64,000 nucleotides of DNA from Moringa oleifera (Eukaryota; Streptophyta; Magnoliopsida; Brassicales; Moringaceae). Under the pieces are notes generated by a model. It had not been told where the DNA came from and did not search any database. It saw nothing but the letters and a program-made list of their open reading frames with translations. A program made the translations under genes and the position numbers. Shown piece after piece: positions 47,893 through 62,200 of this stretch. How positions within the stretch are numbered: the first letter of the stretch is position 1; each line of letters starts with the position of its first letter. The stretch lies in contig JAJFZO010000229.1 of the NCBI GenBank assembly GCA_021397835.1, forward strand, positions 2,852,001 through 2,916,000. The letters run 5' to 3'.

Positions 47893-50463
47893 ATGAATGG
47901 TGGTGATTTGCCGGGCTCCAAGGATCCAGCTATCAAGCTCTTTGGCAGAAAGATTCCTCTGCCAGAATCTCAGATTCCGGCCAAACCCGAATCCACGGTA
48001 TGTATAATGATTACCTACATGTATGTACTTGTTTATTCTTCTTATTGCAGTTTGTCTTTTTGGGCACTTGAAGTCAAGTGACGAAGTTATATTATTTCAT
48101 CCTTTTGGCTAGATTGGAGTTATTAAGTTCCTAAAATTTCTGGGTTCTTGTCTCTGTATTGATTCTGGGACAATATGAGATTTGTTTGGGGCTTCTGTGA
48201 ATTCCAAAGTTGAATTGAGTAGCATGAAGAAACTTGTTTTAACTTTATGGACCAAACGGGTCTCTTGTGTCCTGTGTTATCGTCCGTTCCCACTGTTGCA
48301 GAAATGTGATATAGTCTTCTTTCTTTCTTTCCTTCTTTGGTTATATTTCCTTTTTAAATGAACTAAATTTGCTTTTGGCTTTGTGGAAACTGGTTTAGTG
48401 GTGAATACATTTTGAATGTTCTTGTCTAGCCTTTGTTTCATCTTTGTCAATATTAGCAAGGATATAATTACCTAATAAGCAGTTAGGTCCTGCTTTTGAT
48501 GGGGAAAAAGAAGAAAAAGATTAAACTACAGAAAAAAAAAACTTAGTTTTACAGTTTAAACATCAAAGTAACAACGGAGAAACAATTTATGTCAATTGAA
48601 TGTTGTTTGATTTCCTTTCCTTTGTGGGATATTGTCTAATGCAACTCAAGGTTGGTCATAAGTGGATGATTGTTGTACCTTTTACCTATCTATGCTTGTT
48701 CTCTTTATCTTCAAGGAAAAATCATTTGATAGTCCCAGAGAACCATCCTCTATGGTTGTGTCTCTAGGAAACTCAAAGGAATTCTCACTTCTAATGATTC
48801 CGTTTTGTGCTAGTTTGTAAAACTTTTCGTAGAAGTACATAGAGCACGGAGTTAAAACAATTATGATGAGACTAAATCATGTCAATTTAGTTTTGGAGAG
48901 AAGAAAACAGATTCAAATTATATAAATCTGTCTAGTATTACCTTACTTATGTAGATATGGAAGTGAAGATGGTGTATCTCTTTCATATATTTATTGCTTC
49001 TGCATGTTAGATTTTCATTTTTCTGTAGCTGGACCAAATGGGGTGTTATAGTTTTCTTTAAATTTCAGGATACTAGCAATGACATAGCAAAATCAGAGGC
49101 CAGAGAATCTCGACCAGATGTCTCTGGTGAGCCAGTTAAGTCCTCTACTTTAAGGGATGTTAAAGAAGAACAAGGAACTTGTCGAGCATTGAGTGAGGAA
49201 CAGGTTTCTAAACCCAAGGAAGACCAGATTGAGACTAACAGTACAGATCAAGAGAAAGTTTTCAAGAAGCCAGACAAGATCCTCCCATGTCCTCGATGCA
49301 ACAGCTTAGAGACGAAATTCTGTTACTTCAATAACTACAATGTTAACCAACCAAGACATTTTTGCAAGAATTGCCAGAGATATTGGACAGCCGGTGGAAC
49401 AATGAGAAATGTTCCTGTGGGTGCTGGGAGACGTAAAAACAAGCAGTTTGCCTCTCAATACCGTCAGATACTTGTCTCAGCAGATGGAGTACCAATTAGC
49501 AGGATAGAGACCACAGACTCACCCAATCACCAGCTTCTACCTTCGGGTGAATCTTCTACTGCCTTTAGGCCTTCGATGGAAAATGGGACTGTGCTCAAGT
49601 TTGGTCCTGAAGCACCTCTTTGTGAGTCCATGGATACTGTGCTTAATCTTGGAGACCAGAAGAAATGTGTGGAGATGAGTTCCATAAAATGTGGAGAAAA
49701 TGGGTTGGAGCCCTCCTTATGTGGGTCTTCTGTGACAGCTTCAAATGGTCTGGGTAATGTTGTACCTGGAAATCTTTTGCAAAAGGAACAAGGTAAACCG
49801 TCTGAAACTTGCAATGAACTTAACAAGCAGCATCCTCAGCCTTGTTGCCCTGTTGCTCCCTTGGTTTTCCCATGGAGTCCTAGTTGGAACAATGTAACTT
49901 CAATGTCAGCAGCTCAGAACTCTTCTCAGCAGGCTTGTACCCCAAATATGAATAATCCCAATCCAGTACACTGGTGCCCCACACCAATGGTGGCTGTTCC
50001 AGGGTTTTGTCCTCCTAACATTGCCTTGCAGTTTGTACCTGCTTCATATTGGGGTTGCATGCCTGTATGGACCACTGGAACAGGGAATATGTCCTTCGCT
50101 GCATCTAATGGTTGCCTTTCTCCTTCTTCCTCTCCTAGCAACAGTTGCTGCTCAGACAACAGCTCCCCAACCTTAGGCAAGCATTCAAGAGACCCAAGCT
50201 TTAAGGAAGAAGCACAGTCAGAGAAGTTTGTTCTGGTCCCAAAGACACTAAGAGTTGATGACCCAGATGAAGCTTCGAAGAGTCCAATATGGGCTACATT
50301 GGGTATTAAGCCTGAAAAGAAGGATCCGCCATCAAGAGCAGCCATTTTCAAATCTTTGGATCATAACTCAGATGGCAAGGACCATGTACTAGAAGGTACT
50401 GAGATCTTGGAAGCTAATCCTGCGGCTCTCTCTCGATCTCATACATTCCAAGAGAGCACATGA
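47893..50463 (+). CDS. Dof transcription factor of the CYCLING DOF FACTOR (CDF) type, 499 aa
   Basis: Exons 47893-47997 and 49069-50463 join in frame over a 1071-bp GT-AG intron. N-terminal motif [11 protein letters not shown] (15-25) is a CDF-clade signature. The Dof zinc finger has C109, C112, C134 and C137 in the C-x2-C-x21-C-x2-C pattern with [20 protein letters not shown] after it; it binds AAAG cores. Near the C-terminus [20 protein letters not shown] (422-441) continues into IWATLGIK, the conserved region by which CDFs contact FKF1/GIGANTEA-type regulators. The middle is Ser/Pro/Asn-rich with aromatic patches ([16 protein letters not shown]). Known: CDFs are clock-controlled repressors of CONSTANS and FT and also affect stress responses. 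Length and the single intron after the KLFG exon fit the clade. Which paralogue (CDF1, 2, 3 or 5-like) I cannot tell. The open frame extends upstream from 49069 to 48994, but that is intron. Confidence 0.92.
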
Positions 50464-52950
50464 GGATCTCTGATTGAAATGTTGGGTTAAAAAGCTAGTT
50501 ATATGCTCTACTTTGCACAAAATTCTCGTGCTCAATTGGGGAGATGAGAATGAGCATTGGTGTTCCATCATTGCCTTCCTGAAGTCCATGATGTACTGTA
50601 ATCTGGTTTAATGGATGAAGAAGGTAACACATCGTTTTTGGTAATTAAAAGCTGCCATAATAGCCAAAAGGGGTATCAATATCTGTTTTTCTTAACGATA
50701 ATGTTGTAAATAGTAGATGGTGATTGAGTAGTTCCTCATGGTCTGCAGCCTACTCAGGTTTCAGTTCATACATGCTTGTGTGCCTGCTCCAAATCTGATT
50801 GACCAAAGGAATGAGGTAAGTTGTATGTATGAATGCGAAATGTACGTGTTCAATTACATGGGTCAACCCATCTTTTGGTTTGTTTCTTTAGCTTCTTCAA
50901 GTCTCAAGAATCTTTCAGTAAACCGTATTCCATCGTATTTGTTTCCTTCTGAATTTATTAGGATCACAGCTTTGGAATCTTTGAATGTCCTGAGAAAGTT
51001 AAACAGAGTATTGTGCATTTCAAATCATTTCTCAGTTTGTTCTCTAGTTCTGTCTAGTTCATCAGAAGTAGTAAATTGACAACTGGGACCGAATTATTCT
51101 CTAGCTCCTGGCTGAGGAGCACAATCCTTGCTGTCATACTTCATGCAAACTAACGTGTCTTAGGCAAACATTAATCATCAAAATCTTAGTTTCTCAAGAA
51201 TTCTGTATATTTCACTGATTCTAAGTGGGAAATGCTACATAATCTGCAGAAAATTGGTTGAACTTTTGAAATCTTGACTGGCTCCAAGTTTTTTCTACAA
51301 AGTTGCTTTGGCCATTTACTTTTCTGAGTTAAGTTTTTCTTCATGATTTTGAGCAATTAAACAAGGAGATCCTTCAAGCCATGTTTCACCCAAAAAGGGG
51401 AAAAGGTAAAATGCCTTTAGGTCTCAGTGCTTTTGCTTTATGTTCTTTCAAAGTTCTCTTTTGTGCTTTGTCCAACTAAAGAGCCACTGTGTCATAACCA
51501 AAAAGGAAAGAAAAAGCCCATTTTGAGGACTTGTTAAAGTTTTCTCTATCTGTGAGAAAGAAAAAAAAAAGGGTTTTCCTTTTTGAAGGCAAAAGGATTC
51601 AAGACTTGTCGAATATGTCCTTTCTTGCTGACTCTTACCCTTCAAAGAAGGAACACCACTCAAGTGAAAGCAAACTCTAAGTTCTTTGCTTTTAAACCAT
51701 AAATAGAATTAGTAATCAATACCATTGTAGGCTTTTTATGGCCTTTTCATAATATTCTAACAAAGAAAAAGAAATTCTCAATTCAAAGATACTTCTTATT
51801 ACTTTTTTTTTTTCTTGACACAGTTGTCTCAAATTATTTGAGAAAATTTCCTTTGGGCATTAAGACTTTCTAGAGGTTTTGAAATAATCCAATTTTGTAT
51901 TCATTTTCAGACAAAAAAAAAATTTCTATTAATGTTTTTATGCTATTTGTTCATCTATAGCTATTAAATTAATACAACATGTAAATTATATTTTGTTATT
52001 AATTTATTAAATTTTAGATTGATATTATATTAAAAAATTAACTATTATCTAAATTGTATCTTTTATTTATTTAATTAGTATTTGTAAAAACTAATATTAA
52101 TAAAAAGCTACCTTAATTAATTATTATATGTCTAACTTAAATGTTTATTAATATTAGTTATTTTACATATTAAAATTATTTATTAATTATATAAAAAATA
52201 ATGATTATTTTTTATTGATTTCTATATTACACGTAAAATATGAAAATTTGTTAAATACTTAAAATTATGAGTTTAAAGTTTTTGTTTTATTGGTTTTTAT
52301 TTAAATTTTTTCATTATTTATATATTAAAATTTACTTTCATTTATATTATTTTTGTTATAAGTAACAAATGAGATTACTCATTTTAAATATTGAGTTCAC
52401 TTGTTAGATGGCTTACATATGATCAATTTAAGACTATCAATTTGATTTGTATAAAACTCAATAGAGTAATCCATAAATAATTTATACATAATCTTGTGGC
52501 CGAACCCAAAAATAAAACAACAAAGTCATTTATTTTAAAGCAAACGAACACAACCGGTCTTGTTAATTTGAATGGCTTGATATCTATCATATTTTATGGA
52601 GCCTTAAGCTCATATATTCAGATTGATCAACACGATGGCTCCAGACAATTAAATTAAAATATGTATTAAATGCTTCACAATGGACAAAAAAGAAGAAAAA
52701 AGAATGTGTCATTCTCAAAGAAAACCCACCTAAATATTTGTCAAATTAAATAAAGTTCTTTTCTCCAAAGTCGAAAGATATTAACGTTAAAATAATACTA
52801 CATACTTCAAATGGGTTAGATGAGGATGGATGCCAATTAGCACATTGCAAAGTTTAATGTAGAGACCATATGCCAACCAAAAGTTCAAGGTTATTGACAT
52901 CAATTTTTTTTTTTTAATCTTTCTTTGTTTTTTAGGCAAACTGTTAAAAC
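50464..52950. other. CDF 3' flank and AT-rich spacer
   Basis: The 3' UTR follows the stop. No further gene is supported. From about 51900 the sequence is extremely AT-rich. Short open frames at 50738-51079 and 51448-51663 lack family features. Confidence 0.5.
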
Positions 52951-52960
52951 AACACTATTA

Positions 52961-53120
52961 AAGAGAGACATAAGGTGAAGTTTGTCAAGAATGAGGCTTA
53001 TAGGTGGAAAGTAACTTCTAAGGATGAAGATGGAGTTTATGTATTTCATAGGTTGGGTAAAACAAGATTTTATATTGTGAAAACATTTTTCCTAAATATT
53101 CCTAGGGTAGATCATGTCTT
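52961..53120 (+). pseudogene. Small MULE transposase N-terminal remnant
   Basis: The frame reads KERHKVKFVKNEAYRWKVTS then GKTRFYIVKTF, resembling the MuDR-type module 'Y..KFVKND..RV.A.C......FQVKTF'. The expected Cys residues are missing and no other transposase part adjoins. The assignment is tentative. Confidence 0.38.
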
Positions 53121-54049
53121 AATAGGCATATAAACTTTTAGATAGATAACACAGAAATACATTTAGTTGTTTAATTAGGAAGAAATTAAATATTAAGATT
53201 GAGACCATAGTAAAACTATTTAAGGATGAAATGATTTGTAATATACAAAGATGATATGCATCACAGCTATCGTGGTAATCTTTAATGACAATGTTTTAAA
53301 AACATAATAAGATAGATAAGTCCAATCAATTGAATCGTAAATTTAATTTTTAATCAATTTGATTTATTTAAAATTAATTTGACTTACTTGTATTATTAAT
53401 TAAGATTACGTTGTTTTGTTGTACATATTTTAAATTTTTATCAAATTGATATTATTTTATAAAAATAATTAAAATTTTTTGAAAATAAATAATTGAATAG
53501 TGATTTCTTTTAACATCATCATTGTTTTTTCAAAAAATAATTGTTATTTTTATTTTTATATTATTTATTTTAATAATATATATCAAAAAATATTATAATT
53601 ATTTATTACATTATTACGATTAAATTTTTTGTTTGAGTTGTACCTGCCCTCTCATTATTTAAACCTCTTTCTTTTGATTTAATGATAAATTTGATTTTAA
53701 TATTATAAAAATATTACTTAATGATATAAATAGATTAAAAAATAAATCATGTAATAAAATCTCAAATATTAAAAAGAATCGTGGATCCAAAATCCTCATA
53801 TGACATTCGTTGTAATTCAAGAATAATTTTATTTTTTAAAATATATATTTATTTAACCGCACAACAGAGAATTCTCGAGTAAGTTCATTACAAGTCTTAA
53901 TGCGTGTCAATTGGAAGACTTAATACATAATGGTAATTAATATTTATCATTGATGTAAATCTCCAAACAACATATATATATATGCTCAATTATTTATATT
54001 ATTAATATGATTGGCTCAAGTTTAATAGGCCTGTTGGTAAATGAAAATA

Positions 54050-57000
54050 TACATCCTTTATCTCTTTAATGGAAGAACTTTTGTTGCTTTGGACACAATT
54101 CAAGACTAAACAAATTTGAAATAATTAAATATTTTTGTCAAAAATTCCTCAACTGAATTCTTGTTCTTCCAAATCAGGCAATACCTTTTCGCTACCATAA
54201 AAGATGACATTTTAGGATGCACCAAAGTAAGATTATGCATCTCCTCACCATTTTCAAAGAAATTAATAACCAATTACCCCAATAAGTAGGCCAGTCTGAT
54301 TTTAGTGCATTCTTATTGTCCTCATTGAATAGTTAGTAGTTTAAAAGTTTTACTAAATCTCTTTAACAAAGGCAAAATCTCTAAACACATGGATGACAAA
54401 TTTAATGGTAGTCCTACATCATTTACATCTATTATCCCTTCCTATTCTTCTAACTAAAAGTTTTCTAGTTGGAAGTCCTTTATAATATGCCAATCATATA
54501 AATATCCTTATCTTTTGAGGAACCTGTATTCTTTGTATTTTCTCCCTTATTAGATTCGTAGCAACCTATCATGATAATGTTAAAGCCTCGTAAGCATTCC
54601 TAATATTAAAGGCACATAAATTCTCATTCTTCAAAATCAAACAATTCATTCTCACTACCATAGAAGGTGGCACATGGACTTTATTTCTTCAACCACCTTA
54701 ATAGGAAAATTTTCCTTCAATGTGATAAAGTTTCGCTTATTGTTATGAAGCACCATTTCATAAAACTTCATATCCATTAATGCTTCATTAATATATTCAA
54801 CATGAAACTCCCCTAATGATTTACCAATAGGTGTCCAAACATTTTCCTAAAAATTAACCTTCATCATATCTCAAAGGAACCATGTCATTTGCTTCTTAGT
54901 TTTCTCCTAAGGACTAGACAAACTATTTCATGCATTAGAGTCCTCTTAGACTTCTAAGGGCTAAAAATCATCTTTTTCGCATACAATACTTACTGCTAAT
55001 GATCTTTATCTATATAGACTCATAATTACTCATAATTTTCCAATAAAGTTTCATGAGACGTGCCTCATTATCAAAGCATCCTCAATCCCAATCCATCTAT
55101 ATTTCTTGGTTGGCATATAGTCTCCTAAGCTATTATATGTAATTTCCTTTGATTTATGTCATGGCCTTAAATGAAGTTTCTTTGACATTTTCAATGTTTG
55201 AACACATATTCATTATCATTTTTTTTTCACTTGCATCAAATTAATCGGACTAGAAGCAATTACCAATGATGCTATTGAAGTTCAACTTGCCACGAAAAGA
55301 GTTCTAGCCTTCCACCCACTTAGATGTTATTTAACCTTGCTCAATAAGCTCTCATACCATTTTTTGCCTTTAAGCTTTTGATTAAAGTTAATGCCAAGGT
55401 ACTTCTCTATATCATTTATTACTAAAAACTCTGCTTTTGAAGCAATCCCTTGGTAACATCTTTAGCAGCATTTTTAGAAGAACAAATGGTGGACTTATTA
55501 AAACTAATGTTTTGTTCTAAAGCCATACAAAATCTCTTTAATACATATAACATCACATCCATTTATAAACATCAAATGTGAAATAGCATTACTAAGCCTG
55601 CCCTCAAAGCTATCTATTTACCATTATTCATGTTATTTGTTATCAAATAAGTCAACTTCTCCATACACATAATAGAAATATATAAAGACATGGGATCTCC
55701 TTGACGTAGCCTTTTACTTGGTTTAAAACTTTTCATCTTAGGACAATTTTATAAAACATTCATTGTATTAGTAGAAATACACTTTTCAATTAACTTAACA
55801 AAAGGCTCATGCATAAATTTAGAGATAAAACCTTATGTAATTGATAATAAGCCTTCTTCATATTAGTAAAACGCATTATTTCCTTGCAATCATGATATTA
55901 TAATGAATAACTTTACCAAGCACAAAACTTGTCCAAACAGGGGAGATGATATATGGTAAAATATCTTTAATTCAATTCATAATAATCTTAGTCACATATT
56001 TTTAAAGAATATTACACAAAGTAATAGGTCAAAATTGATTAACGAACATTCTACTTTAGGAATGAGAGCTATTAGAGTTTGATTAACCCTTCCTCCAAAA
56101 TACTACATTTAAAAATGCTATGAATAAAGACACTACCAAAGGGCTAATTGCTTTCCTATTCTTTTGAAAAAAATAGAAGAAAGATCATCCATAACAAGCA
56201 CTTTTGTCTGACCCATCATAAAGAAAACATTGACAATTTTCTCATTGTATAATTCATCCTCTAGTTTCTATCTATCCACTTTTAAAATAGATGAAAAAGG
56301 AACATTTGAGTTTATATATTCTCTAATATTAGCATCCATATCAAATAATTCTTAATAAAAGGCAACAACTCTATCTTTAATTTTCTTTTGATTCCTAATC
56401 CATGATTCATCCTCATTTCTTACAATAGTAATTCTATTTCTCCTCTTTTTCATAATAGTATTGGTGTTATAAAACTTCTTATTCCCATCTTTTCCCACTA
56501 TTCATTCATTTCTCAATTTTTGATGCCACAAGAATTCCTCTTGATTTAGGACTGAAGGGAGTTTTCTTTGCAATTTCTTTTCAAATTGATCTAAATAAGG
56601 GTACCAATCCTTTTTCATCACTATTTGTACCCCATTTAATTAGCCATTGAGAACTTCTTCTTATTAAAAATGTGACTAAAGATTTCTTTATTCCATCAAA
56701 CAATCTTAGCTTTAAACTCTTGAAGAGATCCAGTAATCACTTCTTGACTTTCTTAATTATTTACTAAGAACTGATCAAAATTGGATGTAGCATCCATGCT
56801 GCCTCAAAATGAAAGGGTCTGTCTGTATATATCTTTTAAAATCAACCAACTCCATCACTGTAGGATGATGGTTAAAATAAAGTCTAGGTAATGCTCAAAC
56901 TATAAAATCCAAAAAAGTTCTAAAAATTTCATTACATAAGACTTTATCAAGCCTCTTAAAAACTTTATCGCCACTTCCTTTAATAAATCCTTTCTAAGTG

Positions 57001-59270
57001 AACTTCGATCCTTACCATCTTGTAACCTAAAAATCACAATCATCTATTATATTCTGTAAATTTTTTACACTTATGAGAATCAATTGGTGCTCTTTTTTTT
57101 CTTTCTTTTTTCTCCATAAGGCTCAATATGTCATTAAAATGACCTATTAACAACCATGTTACAAAGATATTTTGAAACATGGGTTTTATACATGCCCAAA
57201 AATACCTTCACAAAGTAATCATTAAATAAGCATAAACTATGGTTCATAACCAAATAGGCACACCCTTCCTCACCACTTCTAGATGAAAGAATTGACAATG
57301 AGAATCTAGTACATTGATAATAACATTAGAGTTCTGTCATACCACCTAAATACTCGCTAATTGTTTAACCCTTTCCACAATAACACATGATGTATAACCC
57401 AAATTTTTTCAGAAGCCATTAACTTTTCTTCCAAAGGGCTAAACTATTAGGTTTACTATCCTAAATATATTTTTTAGCCTGGTTAAGAAACTTAACATTC
57501 TTAACTCCTCTATGGCTTCAGTAAAAAGTAATATTCATAAACACTATTCATACTTTTGTGATCAAGCAAAAAAACCAAAAAAACTAAGAAGTAATCTGCT
57601 TAATATCAAGCCCTTGTCCATCTTCTGCTTTAAGAGTCTCTAAAACAAAGATAATATCCATATCATTACCATCTCCTTCTTCCATTGAATTAGGTGGCCT
57701 TCTAGGTGACTAAGGTCCAACCAATTAAGCTTTGTTCAAGGTAAATAAGATTGGCTTAGATGCTTTAATGTATCCAAATACATGCCTCACTAATTCATTT
57801 TAGTGACCCATGATAAGCCTTATCCCACCCATTAACCTCTATGCCCAATGCAGTCATCATGTGCTTTATCCTATTATCATGCAAACAACATTAACTTTCA
57901 CCTATAAAGAAACTAAATTTACCATAATCTTGATTTTAAATAATCCATTTATTTTTCTCCTTAATTTATCATTTTGTCTTAGTAGATTAAAAATCCCTCT
58001 ATGGATTTTTCTCTATATTACCACCAGGTATCTCCTTTTCAAGATTTTTATCCTGTCTAACAACTTCACCCTTTAGATTTTTTTTTTCTATTTATTTAGC
58101 ATGATTATCTCCTTGATCAACTAAATCATTCTAGTTCTTTTTCCATAGTTGATATAGAGAATCAAATCTAGACCTATTTTTGACTATATGCCTTGAATTT
58201 CTCTCCCTAAATAATCGAGAAAACCTTCACCATTTTCTCCTAGACCATTCTTCCCTTTCCTAACATCCATGGCTTGAAGCTTCTTTCTAGAATATGTCTT
58301 TCATGTTATTTTCCTTATCTCCAACATGTGCTGCCTTTTAGATACAATTTGCTAGACCATTTTGATGTTTCACAGAACATTGATCAACATTGTATCGATA
58401 CATGCCACAATTAAAATAAATCATATACACCCCTTCATATTCAATTTTTGGAGTACCTTCTATCTCTTTAAAGCATAACTTAAGACATGATAACTTCTTA
58501 AGATCTACCATCACGCATGCTCTAGTATATTTTTCACGTGACTTCTTTTCTTTATTAAAATTAACTTTTATGGTTCTTCTCTTAGAATTTTCAACACTTT
58601 CTTATCGTAATATTCCATAGGTAATTGAAGGAATCTCACCGAAATTGCTATGGAATCCACTTTCTAGATTGAAGTTAGGCTCCTATTCTCCTATAGTCAA
58701 GTAATAACTAAAATTACCTAAGGACCTCAAGTAAGTGCAAAGTCCTTATCCTCTACGGAAGAGAATTTGACAAGAAAATAATCAAACCCCCATGTTAATC
58801 AAATTGAAAAGACCCGTTTTCACCCACATTTGTTGTAATCGATGTTATAACATCTTAAAACTAATTTTCTTTCCTATGAGATGGATAACCAAAGCGTTCC
58901 TCCATGGCCTCTGAATCCATCCATGTTTCTTTATAAAAAGTTTCTATACCAAACAAAATAGATCCTATCTAGTGTTTTCATCTTTGATAATAATTCCACG
59001 TGACTCTTTGTCCATGTCAAAAACCTTAATATCTTTTTTGCTACGAGAATTGTCAAACAACTCCATATCCAACATAATCTCTTTTTTACCCAAATAATAT
59101 ATTTTTATAAGAAATCTTGCTTATAGAATTATGATCATGGTCTTACTCCTCACCTTCAATAAGAATATAATTATTATATCTCTTTATTCTCCTTTGTTCC
59201 CTTGAAAAACTTTCTCCCTTTGTTCAAGCTTTTTTTTTTTTGATTCCGATATCCTAGATCAAATTCCTTT
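54050..59270 (-). mobile_element. Degenerate L1-type LINE retrotransposon
   Basis: Read on the minus strand from right to left. An ORF1-like zinc knuckle YFNCGMYRYNVDQC lies at about 58383-58420, close to the plant L1 'CFNCGxxGHxxxxC'. An endonuclease block LLIGHFNDIL at 57111-57170 has the GDFN Asp read as His. Reverse transcriptase blocks are NQTLIALIPKVE at 56049-56092 and KRLRQGDPMSLY at about 55680-55712. The catalytic YADD/FADD site near 55540-55580 is unrecognisable (SHLMFINGCDV). A C-terminal W/F-x-x-KN-type tail lies near 54150. Frames are broken throughout, so it is dead. I could not fix the ends or a target duplication; limits are approximate. Confidence 0.8.
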
Positions 59271-62200
59271 TTTGATGATTTACGATTTTGTTCTCCCTTT
59301 CGTTAAATATCTTTATCTTTAAGTTGATTCGAGATATATGCACAAGTTTTTATTTATACTAAGATATTTAAATTAACACACTCTTATGTTACTCATAAAC
59401 TAAAATCAAACCAATTTATTTAACAAGTTTGAATCAAAGTGCAAAATAAATTACTACACTCAAAAACATAAAAACCCTGCATGATAATTAGATTAACAAC
59501 ACTTAAAAATGCCTACAAAATCATTATTTTACAACGATTCTTCATAATATTGCTGCTTTGCTCACATTGCACGGATTTTTGTTCTTACTTATTTCAAAGT
59601 ATTAAGGAATTGTCATAAATAGTCCAATAAATCAAGAAGTTATCATATGCCGACGACATAATTATAACATAACTTTGTTATTAACTTGGTGCCATGTCAA
59701 ATAACCTTGACATATATTTATTGCATTCTCTAAGAATATAGATTAAGCATCAATATATATATATATATATATATTTATATAAAACGTAATCCTTATACTT
59801 CTCAAAATAAAATACACAAGCAATCACATTAAGAATATGTTGCAACTATATAACTATGTATTTATAAGTAGTTAATTTGAAATAACCTTATGGAAGGAGA
59901 CTAAATATCATGATTAATAGTGAGCTCGTAATATGCTTTCTTTTCTCAATCGCAGTGGACTAACCAAAGGATTAATTCACCTGGCAACAGATTTTCATTG
60001 TAACATGAACCCATTTAAACTTTTGTTTTTCAACCAAAAATAATTTTTTAATTTATTCTAGAAAAGAAAAACAATGAACCAACATTTGCAACAAAATTGT
60101 TATTCTAGAAGATGCTTGTTGAAACACAAAGAGAACATACTCTATTTTTGCCACATTTTAACAATCTCTTTCTTTCATTTTTCCTTTATTTTTTTTCCCT
60201 AACGAAGAATACAAGCTAAAATCATATCTTGAAATCTTGCTGCCAATGTCACAAGGTTGAATAGATTTCTTCTTTTTTTTTTAAAAAAAAAAAATCTCCT
60301 TACTAATATTTTTTTTCCTTTCTCTCTCACTTAATTTCAAGGTTTGAATGCTATATTTATTATAACGAAAGTGTTTTTCCCTCTTAGTGCACGTGCTAGT
60401 AGAGACGAAGTGATTGCAACTATGGATTAAAGAGGAAAATAACAAATACATTTCAATTGATGCTCGATTTTTTTCTTTTGGATTACAAGAGACATGATTC
60501 AAATTGTAATTAAAATGAAAGTATGTGTAAAATTAGATCATTTAAAAATTTAATATCTAAATTAAAACGAGAAAAAAATTTGAAGTTTTCTTTTTCATTT
60601 ATTGCAAAATTTATAGTCACATGATAATAACACATTTTTTTAAAAAATAATATTATATATTTACAAAAAGGCCACAATATGACTTCGTCAACAATCCAAC
60701 AATTTTCTTTTCTATAAAAAAAGGAAATGTTGGAAACAAAAACTTTAGATCTGTGAAATATCAATTTTTTTGAACATTCAAATAAAAATTTTAAGCACGT
60801 TTGGATAAAGTTCACAGGCCTTACATGCCCAGAAAACAGTGAAGACAGATGCCATTCAAGCCCATGCATGACTGCTCATAGTTGTCCTTTAATTGTTAGC
60901 TTAATCATTTACTTAGCCTCAATAAAGCGTTTTCCCTGTTAATTAATCATCAATAACTTCACACGTTACAAATTAACAGGCGTGTTTAGAAGATTTTATA
61001 TTTTATATTACATGGAACCTTCAACCGTAATAGCTTCATTGCATTCAATTGATTAGAGAGCTTCGTGATTATTATTTTCTTCCACGCTATGGAAACTGGC
61101 ATATGTGCTGTTTATCTATCGATAAATCAAATACAGAGGCTCCCCCACCAAATATCATAATTATTTCTTAAACTTTTATACTTTAAAGTCAAATAATTTA
61201 ATTTATCATAAGTTTATCATTATCATATAATTAAGAACCACACTGATTTATCCACATGCAATGTCTCCCAATAATCAGCTTCAGCCACTGCCAACCGTCG
61301 CTGGCTCTAATTTGCATAAATGTGCCGGTGTAAATTTTGATAGCACATTCTAATCTTTTCTCTTATCATGGTTAAGTAGCTGCTCTGATGTCAATTCCTT
61401 CACTGAATTTGAGCTTTTAATGTAAGTTTATATCACTTGAGAATTGAATTGTTGAATCTTTAATTCTTGTGTTAAAGAGTTTTCACATTTTTGGATCTTG
61501 GTGTTCTTGTTGATATCAAAATTATAGTCTTTTCTCCCAGGCCATGGCTAAGTAGCTGCTCTCTTACTTCCTTCATAGTCAAGGCCATCGGGTGAATTAT
61601 TTTTCTTTGGCACCCGGAAGGAAAAGGTCAATTAAGGAGGAGTTATTCGGACAGTTCAACATTCCTGTGGAACAGATGGCTTCTTTCATTGCACATCGGG
61701 AGTCAACAATACTATAAAGTAAACATTATTCTGATTGGCTTGCAACTACCGTGACACCATATCTTATTAAATAAAACTGTGTTCCCACATTTTAACGTTC
61801 ATCATGGCTAGAGGGCACACATCCAATTTTAATTTAATTTTGATTCTTGTGGAATAAAATATAAAGTTTGAACAGTCTTTGTTTACTAGTTTAGTTCCCA
61901 AAAAAAAAAAAAATGATTCCCCCTTGTCTTCAACGTGCAAACCTGTTGCCTCCTTGGCACATGATCTTGCAAGGAAGGAATTAAAATTCCAGCCTTAATA
62001 TACAAAGACACGTTATGATGCCCTGCAAGGTGGCTGGAGTTGTTAAGTTGCGTCTGGACTGTACTCATCCTATCGGATCAATCTGGTGCCTATTACTAAT
62101 GTGAATGGCTAAAAACCTTGGCCTGATCTCCTAGATTATTAAAACCATAGACTAATGTAAGTGGGTTGCTATTTAATTATGCCATATCTCCTCAAGTACC

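Noticed and set aside
47579..47896. 105-codon plus-strand frame overlapping the CDF start codon as ATGA
   Set aside because: Most of it lies upstream of the likely transcription start and reads through the GA tract as Arg-Glu repeats; no family resemblance.
48994..49068. Extension of the CDF frame to an in-frame ATG at 48994
   Set aside because: The region ends in a polypyrimidine acceptor (AATTTCAG) and the upstream exon encodes the conserved KLFG motif that joins in frame, so this is intron.
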